64,000 nucleotides of DNA from positions 62,001 to 126,000 of the forward strand of contig JAHDDE010000003.1 in the NCBI GenBank assembly GCA_020629515.1, given 5' to 3'. Below are positions 8,763 through 18,174 of the stretch, piece after piece. The stretch comes from Saprospiraceae bacterium (GTDB lineage: Bacteria > Bacteroidota > Bacteroidia > Chitinophagales > Saprospiraceae). The position numbers were made by a program, and so were the translations under genes. Every line of letters starts with the position of its first letter. Position 1 is the first letter of the stretch. Below the pieces are notes generated by a model, which was not told where the DNA came from, searched no databases, and saw only the letters and a program-made list of their open reading frames with translations.

Positions 8763-10874
8763 TTATCTAATATGATACTTTAATCTTAACCCAGATGTGG
8801 TATAATTAAACCCTGTAGCAGAAGATTGAGCAGCGTTGCTATAATTATAAAAAGCTGTGAACTCTAAGTCATGACTCAATCTATAACCAAGACTTGTTTC
8901 TATTCTAATTGTACTTTGACTTAATTGTTCTTCAATTTTTTGAGTACCTAATGCCAAAAATGCCCTATATATTATTTTGGCTCTGACATTACTACTGTTT
9001 TCTGTAGACAAGAAGTATTCTAACGAATAAAATCTCGAAGGACTAAAATATACTATTGGTCTTTGCAGCTCATACTGAAAAAATAGAAAATTGAACCCTG
9101 TTTTAATATTTGGAATCTTCTTTAGATCGTAATAAGGTGATATAAACATAAGAAATCGAGTATTATCATCATTTTGCGTAGTACCCATAAATTGTGAATA
9201 AATACCTAATCCTCTGAATGTCGTTGCGAAATAATTTAATTCAAAATTATGTGAAGACAGCCCCTCATTAACCAATCCAAATGTAAAGTCCTGAAAATCA
9301 GTAAAATATTTAAATGTGAAATTATGGTGTTTTTGGACTATAGTCTTAAAAGTTAAAGTGGCATTCAATTGATTTCCATTTGATATCTCAGCTGAAGTAT
9401 TTTTTGCCAAGCCTATTGAAGCATTAATTGAGCTATTGGCATTTATGATATAATTTGTACCTGCAGCAAATCTCGGAATGCTCAGCTTTTGCCCACCCTG
9501 TAATGTATACGAAGATCTACTCTTGAAATTCACAAAGGGTTCCCATCTTTTATAAGAATTGAATTCTATCTGTGCATACATATTATCAGAAAGATTGCCT
9601 CCATTATCCTCTCCTCTGTAGTATTCTAACCGCATTGTGGTTGAGTTTTCTCGATCTATCTGATTTTGTAATCTAATCACATCAGGTTGATTAGGAATGA
9701 TGGTAGATGATTTTTTTAAATATTCTTGCGCATGACTATCCTCCTTAAAATTTCTCATAAGATCAACCATATTCATATTGACATCATAGACATCCTCATT
9801 TTGGGGATACAATAAACTATATAACTCTTTGGCTTTTTCTTTATCCCTACTCCAGAGGTGCAACCTTGCTTCGGCTAATTCAATATCTAAATGATTTGAA
9901 GCGACACCTTTAATTATGTCTAACAATTCAAAGGACTTCCTGAAATTACCAACTATCCCATACGCGTTGATCTCTGTTATTTTTGCCTTAACTAATTCAT
10001 CGTTATTTACGATATGATCATCCACATACTTCGAGGCCTTTTGGGCGTAATTCAAAGACTTTTGGGGATTATGGAGCAGTAGGTTGGCATATGATAGACC
10101 AAGATAACCCTCTAAACTATCGATATCGTTGTCAAGTAGTTTTTCGTATACTGGGATGGATTGTTTGATTTTCCCCCAGAGAATATAATTAATAGCTTGA
10201 TTCAACAGAGCAAGCCTATCTTTTGGCATTATTGAGAGTATTTCTGACAGATATCCATCTGCTGAATCATAGTCTGCACTTTTTCTCGCATCAGCTGCCA
10301 ATCCCAAAAGAATAAATTTCTTTGAGTTTAATGCGCCAGCATCATCTGGGACAACAGAAAGTGCCCTATTAATTAGTAATTCAGCTGTCAAATACTCTTT
10401 TAAATTCGAATAGGTATTTGCCCCACCAAGTAATGCCACAAAATTGTTAGGATGATCTTGTAGAATTTCCTCATAAGCCAATTTTGCTTTGGGGTATAAA
10501 TTTTGCCACAGCAATGATTCTGCATAGTTCAATTTGATCTCAAGATCATCGGGATATTCTATTAGCATATCATTGAATAATTCAGTAGACTTTTGTGCTT
10601 GGCCAGATAAGCCCAATGCTCTCGCATAACAAAGTTGAGCAGTTTTGTCACTGGGATTACTTTCAAGGTAATCCTTAAAAAATTCTTTGGCATCTAAAAA
10701 CGATCCGCTCTCAAGCATATCAAATCCCTTTTGCATAGGGGATTGTCCAGTTATACCTGTCGATATAAATAGATAGAGGAAAACATAGACAAAAAGTTGT
10801 CTAAAAAAGGTCCAATGATAAATTAATAGTGAACGTACAGTCATTTTCTTATTGAAGGTGATGATGTGATACAT
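8763..10874 (-). CDS. TPR protein with C-terminal YaiO-like outer-membrane beta-barrel
   Basis: The 703-residue product has an N-terminal signal segment (hydrophobic stretch about residues 24-42, cleavage likely near TGQS), then TPR-type helices to about residue 400, then an aromatic-rich region of alternating strands (about 410-703) ending in LKYHIR, as in the YaiO barrel family. TPR plus barrel is the architecture of polysaccharide exporters such as PgaA and BcsC. The gene faces away from the GT4 gene over 74 bases, and the locus holds other polysaccharide enzymes, so export of a polymer through the barrel is the working inference. A second in-frame ATG at codon 11 is an equally possible start. 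Confidence 0.75.
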   Translation of the reverse strand: MYHIITFNKKMTVRSLLIYHWTFFRQLFVYVFLYLFISTGITGQSPMQKGFDMLESGSFLDAKEFFKDYLESNPSDKTAQLCYARALGLSGQAQKSTELFNDMLIEYPDDLEIKLNYAESLLWQNLYPKAKLAYEEILQDHPNNFVALLGGANTYSNLKEYLTAELLINRALSVVPDDAGALNSKKFILLGLAADARKSADYDSADGYLSEILSIMPKDRLALLNQAINYILWGKIKQSIPVYEKLLDNDIDSLEGYLGLSYANLLLHNPQKSLNYAQKASKYVDDHIVNNDELVKAKITEINAYGIVGNFRKSFELLDIIKGVASNHLDIELAEARLHLWSRDKEKAKELYSLLYPQNEDVYDVNMNMVDLMRNFKEDSHAQEYLKKSSTIIPNQPDVIRLQNQIDRENSTTMRLEYYRGEDNGGNLSDNMYAQIEFNSYKRWEPFVNFKSRSSYTLQGGQKLSIPRFAAGTNYIINANSSINASIGLAKNTSAEISNGNQLNATLTFKTIVQKHHNFTFKYFTDFQDFTFGLVNEGLSSHNFELNYFATTFRGLGIYSQFMGTTQNDDNTRFLMFISPYYDLKKIPNIKTGFNFLFFQYELQRPIVYFSPSRFYSLEYFLSTENSSNVRAKIIYRAFLALGTQKIEEQLSQSTIRIETSLGYRLSHDLEFTAFYNYSNAAQSSATGFNYTTSGLRLKYHIR

Positions 10875-10948
10875 TAAGTATCAATTAATAGACACTTTAA
10901 AAAAGGCTTTCCCCGACAATACATAAAAAATCACTGAAATAACCCAGA

Positions 10949-12166
10949 ATGAGAAAAATCAAATTAGCCATTGTGTCTCCTTATCCGCCGAGTAAGGGAA
11001 CGTTAAATGAATATGCATTTCACTTAGTACAGCAGTTCAAGAAAAAGGAAGAGATAAGTGAATTAGTACTTATCACAGATATACTTCCTGACAATAAGGA
11101 ATATCCTATCGAGGATGCTCCAATACCCGTAACCATTATTGATAATTGGTCCTTCAACAATTGGTTTAACAACTTTAAAATATTAGGTGCGCTAAAAAAA
11201 CAAAAAGTTGATGTAGTACTATTCAATCTTCAGTTTTTATCATTTGGAGATAGTAAGATAGCTGCAGCTCTTGGGCTTCTCACTCCCTTTATGTGTAGAC
11301 TTAACGGTATTAAAAATGTCGTCCTACTTCATAATATCATAGAAACAGTGGACCTTAGCTCTGCGGGTATATCTAAGAATCCGGTTATGAAATGGTTGTA
11401 TACTACCATCGGAACCTTATTGACAAGGATCATATTATTGACTAATATGATGACCGTAACTATCGCTAAGTATGTCACTATTTTAGAGAAAAAATATAAC
11501 GCACAAAATGTAGCTCTTGTCCCACATGGCAGCTTCGAACTACCAGAAATGCCAGACTTTGATAAAGAGGGTCCTCTAAAGGTCATGACTTTTGGCAAGT
11601 TTGGTACTTACAAGAAAGTTGAAGCAATGATAGAAGCCACAGATATAGTACGCAAAAAACTTGGCCTGGATGTAGAAATAGTAATTGCGGGAACAGATAG
11701 CCCTAATAGAAAAGGATATCTCGATGCTATGAAAGAAAAATATAAGCACTTAGATAACATTACCTATACTGGATATGTCGAGGAGGAAGATGTCCCAAGG
11801 ATTTTTTCTGAAAGCACAGTTTGTGTGTTCCCATATACCAGTACAACAGGAAGCTCAGGAGTATTGCACCAAGCCGGTAGTTATGGGAAAGCCGCTATAC
11901 TGCCTAATATAGGTGACCTTAAAGCATTGGTTGAAGAAGAAGGTTATTCAGGAGCATTTTTTGAGCCAGATAATGTAGCCAGTTTAGCAGAGGCCATAGA
12001 AAGGACTCTTAGTGATAAAGAGTATCGAGTTAAACTCGCCCAAAAGAATTACGCCGCAGCCGCATCACTTCCTATGGAAGATATTGCAGATTGGTATCTC
12101 ATGCACTTTATGTACTTATTAGACCCTATTTCAAGTACTTCTGGATCACGTCTATCGATAGCTTAG
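10949..12166 (+). CDS. Glycosyltransferase of the GT4 family
   Basis: The 405-residue protein has a GT-B outline: N-terminal half with VSPYPPSKGTLNEYAF (family start motif for acceptor side) and C-terminal half with LKVMTFGKFGTYKKVEAMIEA and ITYTGYVEEEDVPRIF typical of GT4 enzymes. The usual Glu-x7-Glu pair in the donor site appears as Thr300 and Gln308 (TGSSGVLHQAGSYGKAAIL), so the enzyme is either a divergent branch or works differently. Hydrophobic helices near 105-115 and 150-170 may rest on the membrane. Its 3' end overlaps the convergent hydrolase gene by 41 bases. It probably builds the glycan of this locus. Confidence 0.82.
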   Translation: MRKIKLAIVSPYPPSKGTLNEYAFHLVQQFKKKEEISELVLITDILPDNKEYPIEDAPIPVTIIDNWSFNNWFNNFKILGALKKQKVDVVLFNLQFLSFGDSKIAAALGLLTPFMCRLNGIKNVVLLHNIIETVDLSSAGISKNPVMKWLYTTIGTLLTRIILLTNMMTVTIAKYVTILEKKYNAQNVALVPHGSFELPEMPDFDKEGPLKVMTFGKFGTYKKVEAMIEATDIVRKKLGLDVEIVIAGTDSPNRKGYLDAMKEKYKHLDNITYTGYVEEEDVPRIFSESTVCVFPYTSTTGSSGVLHQAGSYGKAAILPNIGDLKALVEEEGYSGAFFEPDNVASLAEAIERTLSDKEYRVKLAQKNYAAAASLPMEDIADWYLMHFMYLLDPISSTSGSRLSIA

Positions 12167-13688
12167 CGGTTGAGTCAATTTTAATTAATCCGTAGGCTTT
12201 CTGTGGTATTTTTTTCCAAGGTAATGGCCCAACAACCTGATTTGGGATATCCTCAAAATCATATAAAGTCCAAAGGGCGAATGAAGTATGGATATCTGAA
12301 CTGATGGCATCAAGCATTTCTTCATAATATCTCGCTTGATCATTTTCGCTATTTCCTGCGATCAACAAGTTGAATGTAGATAATCCCAACTCTTCGATTA
12401 GTATGCTTTTCTCTCCATCAATTGAGTCTCGCAACTCATGTAAGTTGCTTAGAAAGTTTTCAGGTTTTTCATAATAATGAAAAGAAACAAAATCAACCAC
12501 TTCATGATACTCAGGGGCAGCTAAAGGATCTAACCATCCAATGGTGATCGGAGTGGTTTGATCATATTCTCGTAATCTGGTAATAACAAAGTCTAACCAC
12601 CTCTTTACTCTATCTTTTCCGTAATGTTCAAAATCAAGATCTGGTTCGTTCTTGATATCCCAAGCTAAAAGTGCTGGTTTGTTCTTAATGCTATCTGCTA
12701 TTATTTCCAATTGTCTTTCTATCGCTGGATAACTCATAACATCAAAATAATATAAGAAATCAAAAAGAGTTACGATGACCTGTAGCCCGGATTCTTCAGC
12801 AATGTCCAATAGGTTTTGCAATTTTTCGACTTCACTAATTTTTACGTTTCCTTTACCAAAATGTTCATAAGGGATGAATACTCTCACAGTATTAAATCCC
12901 AAACTATCTATCAATCTAAAATCTGTACTAATGATAGTGTCATTATAAGAAGACCAGAAGTCATGCCATGGCGTTTCTCTGGGATAATAATTCACGCCTT
13001 GTACATTCTCTATTTCTGTAAGATATCCCTCACGACCTGTTCTTGCCAATGTATCAGTATTTAGGGGCTGTATTGTATCTGCAACAATATGTCTAATACG
13101 CCATCTTCCATCTTCTAAAGTCATAACAACCTGAAAGTCCATAATCAACTCTTGCTCACTGATGATATCGTTACTCTTCTTATCAACTACACGTTTGATC
13201 AAATTGACTCCATAATCTTCAAATGCACATATCTGTAAGTCCGGCGCCATCCAATTAAGCCGTAGAGTATGTGACAGATCTGCGCGCCTTACTTCAAAAG
13301 ATGGCTCGTTTTCAAAAGAAGAAGAGGCTAATGCAATGCTACTTCTCGGAATTTCGCTAAAATTATCTTCTAAAGATATAGGCTTGCCATTTTTAATAGA
13401 TAGATTTAATAAATACCACGAGTTGATATAGTTTTCTTCAATTTCCTTTATTAAAAATTTGTTTTGTCCGAGATTTTCTTGAATTCTTGGATCAGGTTCA
13501 AGCCATTCTATTTTTGGAGTGTGCTCAAGGATGATATTGGGAGAAAGGTTCAAGGCATCTCCAGGCTCTGTACCTGTATTAAAATAGTGTAAAAGCCTTC
13601 CTATAGCAAAAGTACACAGAACTACAAACCCAATAGATATGATCAATATAGCTATTCGATGAACCCACTTTCCTCTTTTATATGACAT
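12126..13688 (-). CDS. Membrane-anchored GH5-like glycoside hydrolase
   Basis: A single N-terminal transmembrane segment (about residues 11-30) is followed by an NTF2-like-looking region (about 75-205) and a (beta/alpha)8 hydrolase domain (about 225-520). The clan GH-A marks are visible: WDIKNEP with acid/base E348, SFHYY at about 402-406, and a probable nucleophile E433 in LIEELGLS. Topology puts the enzyme in the periplasm. Synthase-dependent polysaccharide systems commonly carry a periplasmic hydrolase that trims the polymer (PslG, PgaB, AlgL as examples), which fits the neighbours. It starts two bases after the lipoprotein stop. Substrate unknown; the exact GH family is uncertain. Confidence 0.78.
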   Translation of the reverse strand: MSYKRGKWVHRIAILIISIGFVVLCTFAIGRLLHYFNTGTEPGDALNLSPNIILEHTPKIEWLEPDPRIQENLGQNKFLIKEIEENYINSWYLLNLSIKNGKPISLEDNFSEIPRSSIALASSSFENEPSFEVRRADLSHTLRLNWMAPDLQICAFEDYGVNLIKRVVDKKSNDIISEQELIMDFQVVMTLEDGRWRIRHIVADTIQPLNTDTLARTGREGYLTEIENVQGVNYYPRETPWHDFWSSYNDTIISTDFRLIDSLGFNTVRVFIPYEHFGKGNVKISEVEKLQNLLDIAEESGLQVIVTLFDFLYYFDVMSYPAIERQLEIIADSIKNKPALLAWDIKNEPDLDFEHYGKDRVKRWLDFVITRLREYDQTTPITIGWLDPLAAPEYHEVVDFVSFHYYEKPENFLSNLHELRDSIDGEKSILIEELGLSTFNLLIAGNSENDQARYYEEMLDAISSDIHTSFALWTLYDFEDIPNQVVGPLPWKKIPQKAYGLIKIDSTAKLSIDVIQKYLK

Positions 13689-13690
13689 AT

Positions 13691-14932
13691 TTAATCATTT
13701 GGATTTGTGTAAATAAAAGAAAAATGAGAATCTAAACCTCCAATATATGCTTTGCACTCATAGGAACCTGACACATAAGATTTCATTGGGATATTCCAAT
13801 AATAATAACCATGGATCAATTCTCCTGTATATGTATTCCACTCTTTAGCGTTTATTGGTTTTAGCTCAAAAGACAAAATGACCCCATTTGCTACAAATTG
13901 CTCAAGAGGACCTAATACAGGACCAAATACAAGTTGGGATTCAATAGAGTCATAGGATATAGGAATCTCCCTAATTGATTGATCAAAACTAAGATTTAAG
14001 ATATTAGATCGATTAGATTGGTCTACATACGCAAATATCTCCCAGAATGTAGCTTTATCGGGATTTTCAATTTGCACCTCACCACGACCGCTGACACTAT
14101 AACTTACAAAGTTAGAAATCAAATCATCTTCATCCTTTATTTCAAAATTGATAGTTGTACCATCTGCTATGGTATTGCCGTATCTATCTCTGATGATCGA
14201 TGTCCTGAGCTTCAAGACTTGTCTTTGTTCTGCGAACGGCAGATAATCTATGATCTCCAATTGAAAAGGGTTAGGCCAGGTAGGAGTCACAAGCACCTCT
14301 CGTTCAACCGAGTGAGCGGTTTCGCTTTTTATACCTGTGAAGATTTTACCCGCTTTAGTCGTTGCATCAATCCTAACCCCATTTAATAATTTTTCAACTT
14401 TCTTATTCACACGTCTGACATAACCATCAGGATATCTAATAGTAAAAGATACTGGAGTACCATCGGCCACTGGATTATCAAATTCGTCTTTCACTATGGC
14501 CGTAACTAAATGCCAATCTATCCCAGAGGACTCTATGGTAGCTGGTCCAGAATAACTTTCTACCAGATTATAAGGGTCTCTCGGTTTTATACTTAGCTGC
14601 TTCTGGCCAATTGGATGGCCTTCAGATAATATTTGAGTAAAAATATGTCCTCTTTTTTGGGTTAGATTCGGATCAATAATAATCTTATTATCTCCTGCAC
14701 TTAACACATATGGATAGACAGACTCTCCATGAGAATGCGTCACAAGAAGTTGTACATCTATACTATCATTAGGCTCAACCAGCGAAACATCAAGCGACAC
14801 GCTATCTCCTGCGACATATGATTCTTTATCAGTTGAAATTGTAATCACCGGTTTTTTCCACACCTCAGTTGATATCTCCTTTTGTCCACAGGAGATAAGT
14901 ATGAAAATTAATATGAACCAAATTAACTTCAT
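13691..14932 (-). CDS. Lipoprotein with repeated Ig-like domains
   Basis: The 413-residue protein has a short lipoprotein signal ending LISC (Cys15). Two segments share the invasin/Big-like motif: TAIVKDEFDNPVADGTPVSF (about 145-165) and SIIRDRYGNTIADGTTINF (about 247-267). The other parts are also beta-rich, so three or four Ig-like domains are likely. It has no catalytic motif that I recognise. Its start overlaps the stop of the large GT-C-like gene by four bases, and the hydrolase follows at two bases, so the three are co-translated. A scaffold or polymer-binding role at the envelope is a guess from context. Confidence 0.75.
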   Translation of the reverse strand: MKLIWFILIFILISCGQKEISTEVWKKPVITISTDKESYVAGDSVSLDVSLVEPNDSIDVQLLVTHSHGESVYPYVLSAGDNKIIIDPNLTQKRGHIFTQILSEGHPIGQKQLSIKPRDPYNLVESYSGPATIESSGIDWHLVTAIVKDEFDNPVADGTPVSFTIRYPDGYVRRVNKKVEKLLNGVRIDATTKAGKIFTGIKSETAHSVEREVLVTPTWPNPFQLEIIDYLPFAEQRQVLKLRTSIIRDRYGNTIADGTTINFEIKDEDDLISNFVSYSVSGRGEVQIENPDKATFWEIFAYVDQSNRSNILNLSFDQSIREIPISYDSIESQLVFGPVLGPLEQFVANGVILSFELKPINAKEWNTYTGELIHGYYYWNIPMKSYVSGSYECKAYIGGLDSHFSFIYTNPND

Positions 14933-17900
14933 GGATTTCCTACAAATGCGTTGATATCAAAATTTATATAGTCATAACATTCGTTCTCCTGAGGGATATA
15001 GTCGTATCTTTTCCAATTAGAAGATTTTTTTAGCCCAGCATATTTTTTTATAGTTCCCCCATTAACAAATAAGTTTTCTTCTGATCCTTCCATTACGATG
15101 TGAACATCATCAATATTCTTAAACGGTATCTCAAAGGGTTCTTTCCTTTGTTGACGCGCTCCATACGACAGATAATTTTTATCAAGCCAGACAATCCTTT
15201 TTTCATGGTCAGAATAAGCAATTAAAATCTGTGGGATAGATACATGCTTGGGACCATAATTGAAGAAATCTCCTTTAATAATATCTCTTTCAGTTGAGAT
15301 TGAGATATTTTGCAATCCTACTCTTTTATAGGTAAATCCATCCTCCACTGACGAGGTAGCAAATACCACAAAATTTACTGGTTCTTCTAAAAATTCAAAA
15401 GGGTCTACCAACTCAGGATCATAAGAAGAAGGAATCTTGTCGTAAGATTTATCCCACGCCACAGATTCGAAACTTACTTTAAAAGGTGTAGTCTCTTTAG
15501 GGTATAGGACGTGACTCATCTCATCTTTGGCATTATATGACACTATTTCATTATCATACTTATCATATAACACTGCCTTGACATTAATAAAGGCAGGGTC
15601 GTTATCAACATTTTGCAGCTCGCCTACTACGAAGTAATCATTGTCCTTTTTAACCAATCTCGCAGATAAAATATTAATTAATGGTCGATCCAAAATATCC
15701 TCATGAAAAGACTGTTCAGTATTTGCCTCTCTTCTACCTTGATTATGGAAAACTACATCGGGAATATTAATCAATTGATCTGGAGGAGTTTTCTTTTCAA
15801 CACCCTCATATATCAGATTCCAACCATTAGATCTCTTGATTAATTCGAATTCATGTGTTGTAGAATATCCTTGCAACGAAGTTATCCAATGCGCGGTAAC
15901 TTTAGCCACTTTATGATTACTCTTTTCACTCTCTACTATATCTATATCAATACTATTGAGTTTAGCATATGAAGACAATACACCATCCTCGATGGACAAC
16001 TCTAACATGTACTGATCAAAATCAGGTCTTGTAATAGGATCGAAGAGATCATGCGCATTTTGAAAATACTTGAAATCTATAGCATTAAAATAGGCCTTTA
16101 CTACATTTTTGGGTGAGTATCTCACCGTATTGTGTGTATAAATTTTAAAAGAGACATAACCAAATATTATACACATCAAACAGAACCATATCAGGTGAAT
16201 ACCCCAATAGTTCCTCTTTCCTCTTTCTACTTCACCCATCAGATAAAATCTATCTTTTAGACGATCAGGCTTAAAATATGATTGGGCCAATATAGGTAGT
16301 AGGATAATTACTAATATGGCTGTCAACAAAGCAGTAATAGCTGAGCTGCCCCACATCACCTTTTGGTACTTAGGAATATTCTTTCTTGGGAGCAAGGTTG
16401 GTATTTTTGGTACATCTGGACGCTCCCAAACCATAATACCATTCTCTAAAAGTCCGGCTCTCTTCCATCCTGTGAAATGGAGCAGAGGATCGTAAAACTT
16501 ATCATTCGAGAATATATACTTGAGATTGTACTTGTCAGGTACAGTTAGGAACTGTTGTAGCGAGCCAATACCTTGAAAACCTAAGTATTTAGCATTTTCT
16601 AACCGCTCCACTGCTCTTGATGTAAGTTCTGGAAGTCTACGCGCACTATGATAGTTTCCATCAACACTGAGGGCAGTAGTATTAGCTGCTAACCAAGCTA
16701 CTTGATCCCCAAATCCCAAAGTGAGATAACGCCACTCCTCATGTTGATCAGTATGCAAAAAATTAACTATTGGGACGATATCGACCTTCTCAGGCTGTAA
16801 AGGTCTCCAGTAACCCAGATTTACAATAAAAATATTGAACAGAATACAACCTATTATAAATACTGAAATAACTGCGTAATAGGTCAAATCTGTCCACTTC
16901 TCTCGTAGATATTCTTTAAAGTTCCCTGCGAACAACTCTCTGATGAAAAGACCCCAGAAAGGCATTGAAACCAAGGTGCCCCAATAAGTAAATCTGTCAA
17001 GAGTTAATATATTAAAAGCATTTTCACCCAACATCAATTTGGGTAAGGGAGTAGTACCACCAGTTCCAAAAAGAAATAGAAGACATACTGAAATTCCTAA
17101 AAAGATGTTTCTTTTTCTGAATGTCTTCATAAATAAAAAAGGTAAAAAGAACAGCATCATCGCCCATGGAATAAGAAAGAAAGCCATTCCTGAGGAAGCC
17201 ACCTCTATAAAATTATCTCTACTTCCATGAGGTATGGATACTTGTGCTATAGGATCGGTCTTAGACCAATACCAGTAGGGGAATACAAGAATAATTATCA
17301 TTGCTATCGCCATAACACCAAAACCAATAGCTCGGGGAAGTACAGCTATGACTTCTTTTAAAAAAGTAGAAAACTTTAGCTCTTTTAAAGATCCAACTTT
17401 TTCTATGGTCCTGTCTATCACTGCTAATCCAATGGTAGGAGCGATAAAAAAGACCATACCAAAAATAGTGGTCACATGATGGGCCGTTGTAGTGATAGCT
17501 AGGAATGATAAACCTCGGAGGAGATATCTCTTTTTATGTGTTTTAAAATAATAATAAAATTCTGGTAGGGCATTAAGCAAAAATGTAGACCCAGTAATAC
17601 TCGGGAGTTGACCAAAAACATGTAAAGCCTCAACAAACGAAAAACAAAACGGTGCAGCTAATGCTGCCCAAGATGCAGTCTCTTCATCGACCCAAATTTT
17701 AGAAAATTCAAATACACCCCTTACAAACATCATACAAACAATCATGGACCAAATCAAAAATCCAAACTTCAATCCAACGATAAATGACAATAGTGCTATA
17801 ACATGATGTACCAAAGGTGGGTAACTGGTCACTGTAAATCCAGTATACCATCGATAATCCCAGTTCTCAAACCAATCTCTGGCATAATGATCTGCAAAAA

Positions 17901-18018
17901 ATAGATGCACATTGGCATCATAGGTCTGTTCGAAAGTGAAAAACAATACACTTCCGTGAAATAGAACAGATAGCACAAGTGCTATTTGTATATTTTTTCT
18001 AACCTGATAATTTTTCAA
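14929..18018 (-). CDS. Large GT-C-like integral membrane protein (PTPS-related family)
   Basis: The 1029-residue protein begins with many membrane segments (about 11 in residues 10-400, one more near 560-580 and one near 615-635), followed by periplasmic domains to the end. The first external loop reads YDANVHLFFADHY (D34, H38, D43, H44) and then RWYTGFTVTSYPPLVHH, the pattern of the so-called 6-pyruvoyl-tetrahydropterin synthase-related membrane proteins, which resemble GT-C lipid-linked sugar transferases. An NTF2-like segment follows near 650-740. It is the first gene of the operon with the lipoprotein and hydrolase. A glycan transferase or polymerase at the outer face of the inner membrane is inferred. 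Confidence 0.7.
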   Translation of the reverse strand: MKNYQVRKNIQIALVLSVLFHGSVLFFTFEQTYDANVHLFFADHYARDWFENWDYRWYTGFTVTSYPPLVHHVIALLSFIVGLKFGFLIWSMIVCMMFVRGVFEFSKIWVDEETASWAALAAPFCFSFVEALHVFGQLPSITGSTFLLNALPEFYYYFKTHKKRYLLRGLSFLAITTTAHHVTTIFGMVFFIAPTIGLAVIDRTIEKVGSLKELKFSTFLKEVIAVLPRAIGFGVMAIAMIIILVFPYWYWSKTDPIAQVSIPHGSRDNFIEVASSGMAFFLIPWAMMLFFLPFLFMKTFRKRNIFLGISVCLLFLFGTGGTTPLPKLMLGENAFNILTLDRFTYWGTLVSMPFWGLFIRELFAGNFKEYLREKWTDLTYYAVISVFIIGCILFNIFIVNLGYWRPLQPEKVDIVPIVNFLHTDQHEEWRYLTLGFGDQVAWLAANTTALSVDGNYHSARRLPELTSRAVERLENAKYLGFQGIGSLQQFLTVPDKYNLKYIFSNDKFYDPLLHFTGWKRAGLLENGIMVWERPDVPKIPTLLPRKNIPKYQKVMWGSSAITALLTAILVIILLPILAQSYFKPDRLKDRFYLMGEVERGKRNYWGIHLIWFCLMCIIFGYVSFKIYTHNTVRYSPKNVVKAYFNAIDFKYFQNAHDLFDPITRPDFDQYMLELSIEDGVLSSYAKLNSIDIDIVESEKSNHKVAKVTAHWITSLQGYSTTHEFELIKRSNGWNLIYEGVEKKTPPDQLINIPDVVFHNQGRREANTEQSFHEDILDRPLINILSARLVKKDNDYFVVGELQNVDNDPAFINVKAVLYDKYDNEIVSYNAKDEMSHVLYPKETTPFKVSFESVAWDKSYDKIPSSYDPELVDPFEFLEEPVNFVVFATSSVEDGFTYKRVGLQNISISTERDIIKGDFFNYGPKHVSIPQILIAYSDHEKRIVWLDKNYLSYGARQQRKEPFEIPFKNIDDVHIVMEGSEENLFVNGGTIKKYAGLKKSSNWKRYDYIPQENECYDYINFDINAFVGNP

Positions 18019-18052
18019 CTCAATATCCTTATTATCACATTAAAATTAATTA

Positions 18053-18087
18053 TAATTTATAATCTATTGATATTCAATTATAAATTA
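18053..18087. promoter_or_regulatory. AT-only inverted repeat before the GT-C operon
   Basis: TAATTTATAAT (18053-18063) and ATTATAAATTA (18077-18087) are perfect 11-base arms with a 13-base spacer, 35 bases upstream of the GT-C start codon. It is made only of A and T, so chance is more likely than for a mixed sequence, but its place suits an operator. Confidence 0.35.
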
Positions 18088-18174
18088 ATAAAATAATGTG
18101 AAGCGATGATGCTTTTTATTTAAGGACATAAATCAAGAGAAAATCACCTACAAATCATTAAGAAACTTCGGAGG

